A DNA stretch of 64,000 nt from Actinocorallia sp. API 0066. GTDB lineage: Bacteria > Actinomycetota > Actinomycetes > Streptosporangiales > Streptosporangiaceae. The position numbers and the translations under genes are program-made. Position 1 is the stretch's first letter, and the number at the start of each line of letters is the position of its first letter. The notes beneath the pieces are model-generated. The model made no database searches and was not told where the DNA came from. It saw only the letters and a list, made by a program, of their open reading frames with translations. Below are positions 42,092 through 52,002 of this stretch, piece by piece. Where the stretch lies: contig NZ_JAJLQY010000005.1 of assembly GCF_020991275.1 (NCBI RefSeq), positions 124,001 through 188,000 on the forward strand, in the 5' to 3' direction.

Positions 42092-43225
42092 GGAGGGGTC
42101 GGTGAGGACGTCTACCGTGTAGAGGCCGAAGCGGGGGCGGTAGGAGCCCCACTCGTAGTTGTCGGTGAGGGACCAGTAGTTGAAGCCGAGCATCTTGACG
42201 CCGTCGCCGATGGCGCGTTGGACCCAGTAGAGGTGGTCGCGTAGGTGGTCGGAGCGGGTGTAGCCGTCGGGGCGGGGCTTGCCGTTGTCGGTGGGCATTC
42301 CGGCCTCCACGACGTACACGGGGAGGTGTGGGAGGCGCTTCTGGTACTGGCGTAGGACGTAGTAGAGCCCTTCAGGTACGGGCTTCACCTTCCAGTACTC
42401 GCCGGTCAGGGCGTTGACGGCCGAGAGGTTGAGGACGCTCGCGCCGTAGTAGTAGTCGATCCCGATGAAGTCGAGTTTGTCCGTGACGGACGTGAAGAGC
42501 ACCTGGTCGAAGAGGCCGTTGAGCACGTTGCCGTAAGCCACGTTGGTGGAGACGAGCGCGTCCGGGTGCACCGTGTGGATGTGGTCGTAAGCAGCCCGAT
42601 GGGCTCGGATCAGGTTCTTCCGCATCTTCGGGACGTCGAAGAGGCTCAGGCCCCCGTCGGTCACCTCGTGGAAGACGTACTGGCTTGCCTCGTTGAAGGT
42701 GATCCACAGGACGTCGGGGCCGCCGTACCGCGCGACAGCGAAACGGACAAAGCGCAGCCAGTCGTCAGCCGTCTTTGCGTTGGCCCAGGCCCCCTGGTCG
42801 TGCGCCCAGCCGGGATGCACCCAGTGGTTGAGAGTGAGCATCGGGCGCATCCCCCTGGCCCTGATCCGCTTGACGAGGTCGTCGTAGTAGGCGACCTCCT
42901 TCCAGTCCCAGTGGCCCCGGCGCGGCTCGACCCTCGCCCATTCGACGGACGTCCGGAACACGCCGACACCGAGCCGGGCCGCACGGTCGACGTCAGCCGG
43001 GTACCGGTGGCGGAAGTCCACGGAGTCCTTGTAAGGCTCGTGACGGGCCGCGTAGCGCGTCCAGTTGCTGTCGGGGAAGCTGCCCTCGGACTGGAAGCCC
43101 GACGAGGACACGCCCCACAGGAATCCGGCGGGGAACCTCGGCACCCCCGACGCTCCGGCGGGCGCCCCCACGACCATCGCCCCGACCAGCACCAACGCGA
43201 ACACCAGACTCCGCATGTGACCCAC
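41933..43225 (-). CDS. Secreted glycoside hydrolase family 1 (beta-glucosidase-like)
   Basis: 430 residues from GTG 43225 (GAGGAG 6 nt upstream). A signal peptide covers about residues 1-26 (FALVLVGAMVVGAPAGASG). The barrel has PRFPAGFLWGVSSSGFQSEG, the acid/base Glu in TFNEAS (family usually TFNEP), and a nucleophile-like Glu in VVEAG where most GH1 have TENG. Both catalytic Glu are therefore kept in changed contexts, so substrate specificity may be unusual. Export suggests action on external glycans or glycosides. Confidence 0.85.
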   Translation of the reverse strand: MGHMRSLVFALVLVGAMVVGAPAGASGVPRFPAGFLWGVSSSGFQSEGSFPDSNWTRYAARHEPYKDSVDFRHRYPADVDRAARLGVGVFRTSVEWARVEPRRGHWDWKEVAYYDDLVKRIRARGMRPMLTLNHWVHPGWAHDQGAWANAKTADDWLRFVRFAVARYGGPDVLWITFNEASQYVFHEVTDGGLSLFDVPKMRKNLIRAHRAAYDHIHTVHPDALVSTNVAYGNVLNGLFDQVLFTSVTDKLDFIGIDYYYGASVLNLSAVNALTGEYWKVKPVPEGLYYVLRQYQKRLPHLPVYVVEAGMPTDNGKPRPDGYTRSDHLRDHLYWVQRAIGDGVKMLGFNYWSLTDNYEWGSYRPRFGLYTVDVLTDPSLRRTPTDAIPTYRQIITSRGVPPGYTPALPPSWCSYEGSLPSCLTPLPTPPA

Positions 43226-43433
43226 GGCACACTCCTCGCTCGTGCCCGGAAAGTACGCCGAACCCCGTTCGGTGTTAACCCGCGCGGCCACTTCTGGCCC
43301 GTCACCACGCGGCCCGGACGCCCCGGGGAACCGCGCACGCCGGACGCCGTCCCGAGCCGCCGCCCCCGCCGGGCGGTCACAAGATTGGTGCTTCCGCGAA
43401 CGCTCTGTGAGGAGTACAACCGGAGGTGTGAAG

Positions 43434-44579
43434 GTGGAACCCGGCGGTGACCTCGATCTGCGCGGCGCGACGGTGGACCCCGCGACGTGGGAGGCGGTCC
43501 GCGCGGGCGCCGTGGACGCGGCGGGGGTGGTCCGGCTGGGCCGCTGCCGGTTCGACGGCGCGGTGCTGGACTGCGCCGACTTCCACGGCGTCGTCTTTGA
43601 GGGTGACGCGTCGTTCGCGGGCGCCCAGTTCCGCCGCGCCGCCTCCTTCCGGGACGCGGTGTTCCACGGGAACGCGGGCTTCCACGAGGCGGTCTTCAAT
43701 CGGGGCGCCACCTACGACGGCGCCGTGTTCGACCGTCACGCCGACTTCACGTGCGCGCGCTTCAACGCCGACGCTTTGTTCACCGGGGTCCGCTGGAAGG
43801 CCGACGTGACGTTCACCGGCGCCTGGTTCCTCGGTGCCGCCGATTTCGACTGCTCGTCGTGCGGCCGCGACGTCCTCGCCCAGGAGACGCGGTTCAGCTC
43901 GCCGCTCTCGTGGCGGAACGGCTCGGTGGCCCGCCACCTGCTCCTGGACCGCGCCCTGTTCCGCGACTGCGCCTGGCTCGGCCCCCTGACCGTCGGGGCG
44001 CGGCTCAGCCTGAACTCGGCGCGCGCGTCCCGCACGCTCCGGCTGACGGCGACGGCGCAGCGCGTCAGCATCCGCAACGCGATCCTGCACACGACGCGCC
44101 TGCACACCCCCGCCGACCTCTCCCACACCAGCGCGACCGAGCTCCAACTGCACGGCGCCGGCCCGTTGACGCTCACCGGCGCCGTAGCCGCCTCGACCCG
44201 CCTCACCGGCGTGGACCTGGGCACCTGCGTCTTCGAGTCCGCCAAACTCTCGGGCCTGGCCCTACGCGGCTGCCGCTTCCCCGGCCGCCTCGCCGAGGAG
44301 CCCGCCCCCTGGACGGCCGCCCTCTACCAGTCGTTCGCCGAAGCCACCGACGACCCCGAACAGGCCCGCCTCTTCCACATCCGAGCCATCGAGATGCGCC
44401 GCCTAGCCCACCCCTCCCCCTGGTGGCGCCTCCTCCTCACCCTCTGCCGAGTAACCTCCGGCTACGGCCGAAGCCCCCTACGCATCCACACCACCTTCGC
44501 CGCCCTGGCCCTCACCGCCACCCTCCTCACCGCCCTCGGCCTGGAGAGCGGCGAGCTGGCCACCCTGGCCCACCGCTAA
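43434..44579 (+). CDS. Pentapeptide-repeat protein with C-terminal hydrophobic segment
   Basis: 381 residues from GTG 43434; the GGAGG at 43422 spaces better to it (7 nt) than to GTG 43428. Residues about 40-290 are F-centred pentapeptide repeats (CRFDGAVLDCADFHGVVFEG; AVFNRGATYDGAVF) forming a right-handed quadrilateral helix. Near residue 295 the repeats end, then a helical segment and a membrane-like stretch FAALALTATLLTALGL. Some such proteins shield DNA gyrase, but the terminal membrane segment argues for a membrane-linked role here. Function unknown. Confidence 0.75.
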   Translation: MEPGGDLDLRGATVDPATWEAVRAGAVDAAGVVRLGRCRFDGAVLDCADFHGVVFEGDASFAGAQFRRAASFRDAVFHGNAGFHEAVFNRGATYDGAVFDRHADFTCARFNADALFTGVRWKADVTFTGAWFLGAADFDCSSCGRDVLAQETRFSSPLSWRNGSVARHLLLDRALFRDCAWLGPLTVGARLSLNSARASRTLRLTATAQRVSIRNAILHTTRLHTPADLSHTSATELQLHGAGPLTLTGAVAASTRLTGVDLGTCVFESAKLSGLALRGCRFPGRLAEEPAPWTAALYQSFAEATDDPEQARLFHIRAIEMRRLAHPSPWWRLLLTLCRVTSGYGRSPLRIHTTFAALALTATLLTALGLESGELATLAHR

Positions 44580-47500
44580 CGGTCCAACACAGCTTCGATG
44601 GCGGCTAGGCGGTCGGCTAGGAGGCCGAGGGCGCCTACGGCTCGGGAGACGGGGTCGTCGGTGGTGGTGCCGAGGGCTTGGGCGCGTTGGAAGGACTCCT
44701 TGACTTCGCGCCAGCGTTGGGCTTGGGCGGGGGTGAGGGCGTCGCGGAGTTCGGCGAGTTTCAGCAGGTTGGCTTCGGCGTCGGTGGTGAGGGTCTGGGC
44801 TTCGCCGAGGTAGTGGTCGTCGATGACGGCTTCGAGTTCGGCGTCGTTCATCACGGGCACGACGCGTTCGGCGAGCTTGTTCATGTTGCGGTAGGAGCCC
44901 TGGAGGCGGAACGGCGGCTCTGTACGGCTCGCCTCCGACTGCGCCGCGGAGTAGATGTAGGCGCGGTTGTTGGCCAGGACGACCTGTTGCACCCGGATCA
45001 GCTTGCGCAGCACCGCGAGGATCTGTTCCAGTTCGACCCGCCCGTAGGGGTGGGCGAGCCGGTCGGCGCGGATCTCCTCGCTCCCCGCCGCCATCCTGAC
45101 GAGCAGCTCGACGTCCCCCCGGTCGCGGGTGGACAGCGGCGCGAGCACGGCGTTGGAGGTGAGGGAGTTCTCGATGAACGAGAGCGCGAACACCTCCTCA
45201 CGTCCGGCGAGCACGTCGCCGAGGTTCCACACGTCGGCCCGGTTGGCGAGCATGTCGGGGATGGCGAACCGCTGCCCTGACTCGGTGTACGGGTTGCCCG
45301 CCATGCAGACGGCGAACCGCTTGCCGCGCAGGTCGTAGGTACGGGTCCGGCCTCTCCAGACGCCTTCGATGCGGCGTTGGGCGTCGCACAGGGAGATGAA
45401 CTTCTGGAGCAGTTCAGGGGAGGTGTGCTGGATGTCGTCGAGGTAGAGCAACGTGTTGTTGCCCATCTCCAACGCCAGGTTGATCTTCTCGACCTCCTGC
45501 CGCGCGGTCGCGTCGGGCGCCTCTGCGGGGTCGAGCGAGGTGACGGCATGGCCGAGCGCGGGCCCATTGACCTTGACGAGGACCATGCCGAGCCGCGACG
45601 CCACGTACTCCATGAGCGTGGTCTTGCCGTAGCCGGGCGGCGAGATGAGCAGCAGCATGCCCATCTGGTCTGTCCTGCGGGTGTCTCCGGCCGCGCCGAG
45701 CTGTTTGGCGAGGTTCGCTCCGATGAGCGGTAGGTACACCTCGTCCAGGAGCCGGTTGCGGACGAACGCCGACATCACCTTCGGCTGGAACTCGTGCAGG
45801 CGGAGCTTCTCCCTCTCCTTCTCCACGAGCGCGTTGCGGCGGCGCTGGTAGGCGCGGAAGCCGGGCACGCGCTCTTCGGCGAAGGCACGGGTGCGGGAGA
45901 GGAACTCGTCAAGGCGGAGCGCAAGCCGTCCGCCGGTGATGCGCGGGTGGGTGCCGAGCAGCCCTTCGACGGACCCGGTGACGCCGGAGGCGGCGTCACG
46001 CCGGGCCAGATCAGGGCACAGCTCCAAGGCGACGGCCTCAGGCAGGTCGTCAGTAGAGACGCCCTTCCCTTCGGCGTAAGCCCGCAGCCACGCCTCCACA
46101 AGCTGCTCCCGCTCCCGCAGGCCGGGCAGCGAGGCGAGGTCCCGTTCGTAGCCCTCACGCCGCCCGCCCAGCGTCCGGTGGAAGCCGTCCAGGAGCGCGC
46201 GGGCGTCCTTACCGGTGACGAACGACCCCTCGGCCGCCTCCGCCACGAGGTACTCGCCCGCCTCCCGCGCGCGCGGCCCGCCGATCCGCTCGGCCAGCTC
46301 GGCCGCCAGGTCGGCGAGCGCGGGGGCGTCGCCGAACAGGGCGCGGGCCCGGGTGAGCGACGCGGCCCTGACCGTCCACAGCTCCCGCTCCTCGGGGGCC
46401 GTGCGGTGCGCCCAGAAGAGCTGTGCGGCCGCGCGGGCGGGCGCCGGGAAGCGGAGCAGGCCCGCGCCGTCGCGCAGCTCCACGAGCCGCTCAAGGATGA
46501 GGACGGCGTCGTGGTCGTGGACGCCGCGCTCGTATCCCTCGTCGTACCGTTCGGCGGCCTCCCGCGCGACGAACTCGGCGAGCGCGTCCCCTGCCTTCAC
46601 CCTGTCCAGCAGCGACGCGGCGAGGTACTCGGCCCGGTAGACGGCGGCCGTCTCCGAGACGAGAGACTGCGTCCAGTAGGGACGGGTCTCCTCGAACGAC
46701 GGATCGGTGACGGGATCCCTGTAGTCGGTGCCTGTCACGGTGAAAGCCAACCGACCGTCGTGCGGCACAAGGGTCAGCTCGGCGGCCTGCTCGTTGACGG
46801 TGAACCGGTGCGCGCCGAGCTTGATCGTGTCGCCTTCGACGAGGTCGAGCCGGTCGCGTAGGGCGCGGCCCGCCTCCTGCCGGGCCGCCTTGACGCGGCC
46901 GTCCAGTTCGTCGGCGCGGATCCCGTCGCCCAGTTCGCGTAGTTGCGCGGCGGTCGAGCGGAGTTTGGCGATCATCGCGTCGGTCGCGAAGAACGTGTTG
47001 ACCTCGTCCAGCGAGGCGAGGCCCGCGACGCGCCGGGCGACGCCGCCGAGCACCCGGTCGGCGGAGGCGACGAGCCGGTCGGCCCTGCGCGTCCGCTCGT
47101 CCAGGAGCGCCTGCTTGCGGGAGGAGAACGCCTCGTAGACGTCCTCGCGCTTGGCCGCCAGCTCGCCCAGGAAGTCGTCGAACTCGGCGAAGCGGGATTC
47201 GAGCGTCTCCAGGTGGAGCAGCACCTTGCCGAGCTGCTCGTCGCACGCCTCGGGGCTCGTGGCGGCGGCGAGCGCGGCCGTCACGGACTGGCCGAGGAGG
47301 GTGAACTCGGCGGCGAACGCGGCGCGCCCCTCGACGGCCTGGAGGTCCCTGCGGCGGCCTTCGAGCGTGGCCCTGGCCCGGTTGACGCCGCCGAGCACCT
47401 CGCCGATCCGGGCGAGGATGTCGGTGCGCACGGTGGCGTCGGCGAACTCCAGCGAGCCGACGATCTCGGTGACGCTCTCCAGGCCCGCGGCCTGCCCTGC

Positions 47501-49321
47501 GAGCGCCTCGGAGACGGGCTTGCCTTCGGCGACCGATCCGATCGCGCCCGCCTTCTCGACGAGTTCCTCGACCGTCCGGCGGTAGCCGTCGAACGCGTCG
47601 GGACGGCCCAGGAAGGCGACAGCTCGTTGGGCGGCACTGTCCAGGTCCTGTGCGAGGCGGGTCGTAAGGGCGTCGAGGTGCTCCCCGTCGACGTAACGCA
47701 GTTCCCGCAGCGTCACGAGGTGGCCCTGGTGGGCGCGCAGGGCGGCGAGGTTGCGCACCCAGTCGTCGGCGGTGGTGGGCGCCTCGCCCCGCACCCGGCG
47801 TACCAGCGCGGCGATCTCCCGATCGGCCTCGGCGACGGCCTCCTCAGCGCGCGCGGTGAGCTCCCGTACCGACTCGAACTCTTCGAGCACCTGCACGGCC
47901 GTCGCGCGGACCTGCTCCAGCGGCTCGGCGAGGCCCTGCTCGCCCAGCCAGTGGTGCTTGTCGGCGGCGCTGACGCAGGCGGCGATGAGCGCCTCGAACA
48001 CCTGGGTCGTCGGGGTCATCTCCCCGGCCATCCGGGCCACCGAGAGGCAGTCGGAGACGCCGCGCACCAGGTCGGCGTTACCGATCCGCTCCAACGGCCC
48101 CGACCCGACGGGCGCCGCCTCGTCCGGTTTGAACGGGGTCTCCCAGATCTGCATCGGATGCGACCTGGTCGGCTCGTCGGAGTCGGCACGGAAGACGATC
48201 AGTGTGCCGTCGTCGAAGAGCGAGTAACCGTGGCAGACGAGAGGGGTCGCGACCTCCTTACGGATCACGTTGTAGGGCAGCAGGAGGGTGCGCCCTTCGG
48301 CCCGGTGGTGGAAGACGTACATGACGTCCTCTCCATTGCCCGACCTGATGACCCGCTCGAACTCCAGGCCCTCCGTGGCGGTGTCGAACGTCTTCACGAC
48401 GTCCGTCTCCAGGTAGTAGCCGCCGGGGAAGATGATCCCGTGGTCCTCCGGGAGCCGCCTGCACGCCTGGCCTATGCCGTCCAGGCGGACGACGGTCTTC
48501 GTGCGCGTGTTGAAGACGAGGTGGCGGACGACCTCCTCGTTGTAGGGGCGGATGCGCAGAAGGATGAGCGCCCCGACCCGCGCGTAAGAGATGTCCGCGT
48601 CTGCGAGCGACTGGAGGGGTTCGTCAACGGGCTCGCTGTAGACGCCCTCGCCCGTCTCCGTGTTGTTCTCGATCTTGATGGTGAGGTCGCCGCCGACCGT
48701 CTCGACGAACACCTCGCCCTGGATCGAGATGTGCGGGTGCCGTCCCGGGACGTGGTCGTCACGGGTCGTCGCGGTCCAGGCGAACTCGAACGGCGGCGGG
48801 TAGACGTTGTCCCGGTCGCCCTTGTTGTCGAGGTACGTCCCGTCGGCCGACCAGCGCAGGACCCGCTGGTCGGTGCCCGTCTGGAACACCGCGAGCAGCT
48901 TCCCGTCCAGCATCCGGAGCTGGAGTAGGCGGGTGTCCCGGTAGTACCGGTAGAGGTCGCCGAAGTCCTTGACGAACCCGGGCTCACGCAGGATCGGCGC
49001 GACCGTCTCGGTGAAAGCGAACCTGTCGCCCTCCCGCGCGAACGCGTGTGCCGAGAAGACGTCGGAGACAGCCGTCTCAGGGCGCATCCCGACGTACACG
49101 TTGTAGCCGAAGAGCATCACCCCGCCCACCGCGACGATGTCGCGCGGCACGCAGTGGTTCTCGGTGCGGATCCGCTCGGTCCCCACGAGGCGCAGCTCCG
49201 AGCCGCCGAAGACCTCGGTGCGGCGCGCGTTCAGGGCGGCCGCCGCCTCCTTGAGGGAGGCTGCCTGCGCCGTCAGCCGGGACCTGAGGACCTCGTAGGT
49301 CCCGGCGTCGAGCTCCGTCAC
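44576..49321 (-). CDS. Giant AAA ATPase (annotated elsewhere as DNA repair ATPase), flotillin-operon type
   Basis: 1581 residues. Residues 1-430 form a beta-rich, propeller-like region (DUF3686-type, with repeats like ISIQGEVFVETVGGDLTI). Residues about 440-900 are long coiled coils. Another alpha region follows, and a C-terminal AAA domain has Walker A SPPGYGKTT with Lys1233 and Walker B LLYLDDIQHT (Asp-Asp). Despite the common name, no direct evidence ties this family to DNA repair. The GTG start at 49321 overlaps the flotillin stop (GTGA), so both are made together. It is likely to act at the membrane with flotillin. Confidence 0.8.
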   Translation of the reverse strand: MTELDAGTYEVLRSRLTAQAASLKEAAAALNARRTEVFGGSELRLVGTERIRTENHCVPRDIVAVGGVMLFGYNVYVGMRPETAVSDVFSAHAFAREGDRFAFTETVAPILREPGFVKDFGDLYRYYRDTRLLQLRMLDGKLLAVFQTGTDQRVLRWSADGTYLDNKGDRDNVYPPPFEFAWTATTRDDHVPGRHPHISIQGEVFVETVGGDLTIKIENNTETGEGVYSEPVDEPLQSLADADISYARVGALILLRIRPYNEEVVRHLVFNTRTKTVVRLDGIGQACRRLPEDHGIIFPGGYYLETDVVKTFDTATEGLEFERVIRSGNGEDVMYVFHHRAEGRTLLLPYNVIRKEVATPLVCHGYSLFDDGTLIVFRADSDEPTRSHPMQIWETPFKPDEAAPVGSGPLERIGNADLVRGVSDCLSVARMAGEMTPTTQVFEALIAACVSAADKHHWLGEQGLAEPLEQVRATAVQVLEEFESVRELTARAEEAVAEADREIAALVRRVRGEAPTTADDWVRNLAALRAHQGHLVTLRELRYVDGEHLDALTTRLAQDLDSAAQRAVAFLGRPDAFDGYRRTVEELVEKAGAIGSVAEGKPVSEALAGQAAGLESVTEIVGSLEFADATVRTDILARIGEVLGGVNRARATLEGRRRDLQAVEGRAAFAAEFTLLGQSVTAALAAATSPEACDEQLGKVLLHLETLESRFAEFDDFLGELAAKREDVYEAFSSRKQALLDERTRRADRLVASADRVLGGVARRVAGLASLDEVNTFFATDAMIAKLRSTAAQLRELGDGIRADELDGRVKAARQEAGRALRDRLDLVEGDTIKLGAHRFTVNEQAAELTLVPHDGRLAFTVTGTDYRDPVTDPSFEETRPYWTQSLVSETAAVYRAEYLAASLLDRVKAGDALAEFVAREAAERYDEGYERGVHDHDAVLILERLVELRDGAGLLRFPAPARAAAQLFWAHRTAPEERELWTVRAASLTRARALFGDAPALADLAAELAERIGGPRAREAGEYLVAEAAEGSFVTGKDARALLDGFHRTLGGRREGYERDLASLPGLREREQLVEAWLRAYAEGKGVSTDDLPEAVALELCPDLARRDAASGVTGSVEGLLGTHPRITGGRLALRLDEFLSRTRAFAEERVPGFRAYQRRRNALVEKEREKLRLHEFQPKVMSAFVRNRLLDEVYLPLIGANLAKQLGAAGDTRRTDQMGMLLLISPPGYGKTTLMEYVASRLGMVLVKVNGPALGHAVTSLDPAEAPDATARQEVEKINLALEMGNNTLLYLDDIQHTSPELLQKFISLCDAQRRIEGVWRGRTRTYDLRGKRFAVCMAGNPYTESGQRFAIPDMLANRADVWNLGDVLAGREEVFALSFIENSLTSNAVLAPLSTRDRGDVELLVRMAAGSEEIRADRLAHPYGRVELEQILAVLRKLIRVQQVVLANNRAYIYSAAQSEASRTEPPFRLQGSYRNMNKLAERVVPVMNDAELEAVIDDHYLGEAQTLTTDAEANLLKLAELRDALTPAQAQRWREVKESFQRAQALGTTTDDPVSRAVGALGLLADRLAAIEAVLDR

Positions 49322-51219
49322 TTGCCCTTCCCGTTGACCCGCTCCAGCACCTCGCCCACGAGGCCCGTCACGAGCTCACCGGTCAGCGGCGCGTTCTCCA
49401 CGACCGCGTCCACGCTCTTGCCGAGCGCGACCGCCCCGACGATCTTGTCGAGGAACACGCTGTCGCCGCCGACGATGTTGATGTCGGCGCTCTCCAGGCC
49501 CTTGGCCAGCACGTCGGCCTGCGCGCGCGCGACGTCCCGCTGCATGTCGATCCCGGCCATCCTGAGGTCGCGCTCGGCCTCCAGGGTGAGCCTGAACTCC
49601 TCGTGCGCCCGGCTGGCCTCGCTGAGCGCGGCCAGCGCCGCCGCCTTCTCGGTGAGGCCCTCGGCCTCGCCCTTCAGCCTCTCGCGCAGCGCGTCCGCCC
49701 CGGCGAGCGCCTTCTCGCGCTCGGCGACCGCCTCGGCCTTGCCGACCTCTTCGGTCGCGGTGGCCTCCGCGAGGCCCTTCTCGCGCAGCACAGCGGCTTC
49801 CGCGCGGCCCTCGCGCTCGATCGCCTCGGCGCTCCGCTCGCGGACCGCCGCCTCGGCCAGGCCCTCGGCGGCCGCGTCGGCCTGCTTGCCCTCGGCGAGC
49901 CGGATCATCGCCTGCGTCTCCAGCTCGGCGGCCTGCTGCTTCGACTCGGCGAGGATGATCGCCTCGCGCGCCTTGAACGCGGCGGCCTGCTCGGCCGCCT
50001 CAGCGGCCTTGATGTCCTTGACGAGGTTCTCCTGAGCCTCGGCCTCCGCCGCGATGATGGCGGCCTGGCGCAGCCGCTCGGCCTCCTCCACCACCCGGAC
50101 GCGCTTGATGCTCTCCTCCTGCTCGACGACGGTCTTCTCGACCGCGACGCGCTCCCGCACGACCTCGGCGATGTCCCGCTTCTCCGCCTCGAGCTCGCGG
50201 TCCTTGGCGATCGTCGCCAGCTCCGTCGCCCGGTCCCGCGCGACGACCTCCAGCGCCCTGTCCTTCTCGATCCGCTCCGACTCGACCGCCACGACGCGCT
50301 TCTTGTTCAGCTCGGCGACGGCCACCTCGCGCAGCTTGTTCTCGTACTGGACGCCGAGCTGCTCGTCGGTCTTGATCGCGGCCGTCTCGGCGCGGAGCCG
50401 CTCCTCGGCCTGGACGCGCGCGGTCTCGGCCTCCTCGCGGGCCCGGACCGTGTCGATCTCCCGCTTCTGCCGGATCTCCGCGTCGGTCTTGCGCCGCTCC
50501 AGCTCCAGGATCGCCTCGCGGGCGTCCACGTCCTGGCGGGTGATCTCCTTCTCCTCGTTGCGCTGGTACTCGTTGGTGCGGATGTGCTCGATCGCCGTCA
50601 GCTCGGTGATCTTGCGGATGCCCTGCGCGTCGAGGATGTTGTTGGGGTCGAGCTGGCCTACGGGGGTCTGCTCCAGGTAGTCGATGGCGGCGTCCTCAAG
50701 GCTGTAGCCGTTGAGGTCGGTGCCGATGACGGCGATGATCTGGTCGCGGAACTCGTTGCGCTTGGTGTACAGGTCGACGAAGTCCAGTTGCTTGCCGACG
50801 GTCTTCAGCGCCTCGGAGAACTTGGCGTTGAACAGCTCCTGCAGCGTCTCCTGCGACGAGGCCCGGGTCGTGCCGATCGCCTGCGCGACCTTCACGACGT
50901 CCTCGACGGTCTTGTTCACCCTGACGAAGAACGTGATCCGGATGTCCGCGCGGATGTTGTCGCGGCAGATCAGCCCCTCCCGCCCGGTCCTGGCGATCTC
51001 AATGGTCTTGACCGAGATGTCCATGAACTCGGCCTTGTGCAGGACCGGCAGCACCACGGCCCCGGTGAAGGTCACATCGACCTTCTTCACCTTGGACACG
51101 ATCAGCGCCTTGCCCTGCTCCACCTTCCGGAAGAGCCGACTGATCACGATGATCAGCCCGACGGTGATCAGCAGGACCACTCCGGCCAGGACGGCGATAC
51201 CCGTCGTCACGGTCTCCAT
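49318..51219 (-). CDS. Flotillin family (SPFH) membrane scaffold protein
   Basis: 633 residues. An N-terminal membrane helix (about 5-28) is followed by the SPFH/band-7 domain (about 30-210; VEQGKALIVSKV, RADIRITFFVRVN) and a very long Ala/Glu-rich coiled coil (about 220-600) with typical flotillin AEAEAQEN-like repeats. It would assemble oligomers on membrane microdomains. The ATG is preceded by GGAAGGG. It overlaps the giant ATPase gene by 4 nt. Confidence 0.9.
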   Translation of the reverse strand: METVTTGIAVLAGVVLLITVGLIIVISRLFRKVEQGKALIVSKVKKVDVTFTGAVVLPVLHKAEFMDISVKTIEIARTGREGLICRDNIRADIRITFFVRVNKTVEDVVKVAQAIGTTRASSQETLQELFNAKFSEALKTVGKQLDFVDLYTKRNEFRDQIIAVIGTDLNGYSLEDAAIDYLEQTPVGQLDPNNILDAQGIRKITELTAIEHIRTNEYQRNEEKEITRQDVDAREAILELERRKTDAEIRQKREIDTVRAREEAETARVQAEERLRAETAAIKTDEQLGVQYENKLREVAVAELNKKRVVAVESERIEKDRALEVVARDRATELATIAKDRELEAEKRDIAEVVRERVAVEKTVVEQEESIKRVRVVEEAERLRQAAIIAAEAEAQENLVKDIKAAEAAEQAAAFKAREAIILAESKQQAAELETQAMIRLAEGKQADAAAEGLAEAAVRERSAEAIEREGRAEAAVLREKGLAEATATEEVGKAEAVAEREKALAGADALRERLKGEAEGLTEKAAALAALSEASRAHEEFRLTLEAERDLRMAGIDMQRDVARAQADVLAKGLESADINIVGGDSVFLDKIVGAVALGKSVDAVVENAPLTGELVTGLVGEVLERVNGKGK

Positions 51220-51290
51220 ATGTCTGCCCTTCCTTCAGGGGGTTCCGGCACGGCACGCGCGGGGGCGCCCGCCATGCACGGCGGTCTTGC

Positions 51291-51320
51291 GCGGCCGTCC
51301 TCCGATCGGAGGAGGGCCGC
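51291..51320 (-). promoter_or_regulatory. Palindromic stem in the gap between the NfeD-like and flotillin genes
   Basis: CCTCCGATCGGAGG (51299-51312) is a perfect palindrome, extended by outer GCGGCC/GGCCGC arms. It lies in the 104-nt gap inside the operon and could be an RNA processing stem, an attenuator or a protein-binding site. Confidence 0.4.
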
Positions 51321-51323
51321 CTT

Positions 51324-51899
51324 TCACACGTCTTTTTGGTGCGGGTCCAACGCCGCGTCGTACGGCATGACCCAGAAGAACTCGCCCGCGTCGTCGTAGT
51401 CGAAGATCAGTGCGGTGTCGCCGGTGCCGAGCGGCTCGTCGCCCGTCCGGCGGACCTGGAGCAGAGCCGTGCCGCCGTCGGGCGCGGTCACCTCGGCCTG
51501 GCCGAACCGCTCGGTGACGGTGCCCGTCCGGACGACGCAGAGCCTGCCGACGAAGTCGTGCCGCGACGTCACCGGCGCCTCGGGCAGCACGTAGCGCAGC
51601 GGGTTGATGAGCAGCCGCGCGGCCAGCCAGCCCCCGGCGACCGCGCCGAGCGGGACCAGGGGGTTGGACCCCAGCCACACCGACCCGGCCAGCGACAGGA
51701 ACCAGGCGACCGCCACGAACAGCGAGATGATCACCGAGGTGGGGACGCCGCGCAGCCCCAGCACGCCCAGCAGGTCCGTGTCGTCGGCGAGCACGTCGAG
51801 CCCGACGATCGCCAGCACCCAGTACAGGACGACGACGAACAGGAGCACGCTGAAGACGACGGTGGGCATCCCCAGGGCGGTCTCCGCGAACTCCTTCAC
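51324..51899 (-). CDS. YqiJ/NfeD-like membrane protein with OB-fold
   Basis: 191 residues with an N-terminal membrane region (three or four helices; VVFSVLLFVVVLYWVLAIVGL) and a C-terminal OB-like beta domain (VTSRHDFVGRLCVVRTGTV, FDYDDAGEFFWVMPYD). This is the YqiJ type that accompanies flotillins and is thought to regulate their assembly. It is first in the operon, ahead of flotillin and the giant ATPase. Confidence 0.85.
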   Translation of the reverse strand: MKEFAETALGMPTVVFSVLLFVVVLYWVLAIVGLDVLADDTDLLGVLGLRGVPTSVIISLFVAVAWFLSLAGSVWLGSNPLVPLGAVAGGWLAARLLINPLRYVLPEAPVTSRHDFVGRLCVVRTGTVTERFGQAEVTAPDGGTALLQVRRTGDEPLGTGDTALIFDYDDAGEFFWVMPYDAALDPHQKDV

Positions 51900-52002
51900 G
51901 ACAGCTCAGACGCAGACACGATCAATCCGGTTCAATCCAGAGCGAACTTTTCTTATCCACACTTTACGGATTCCTCCGGTCTGTCAGGTTCGCGGCGGCC
52001 CG

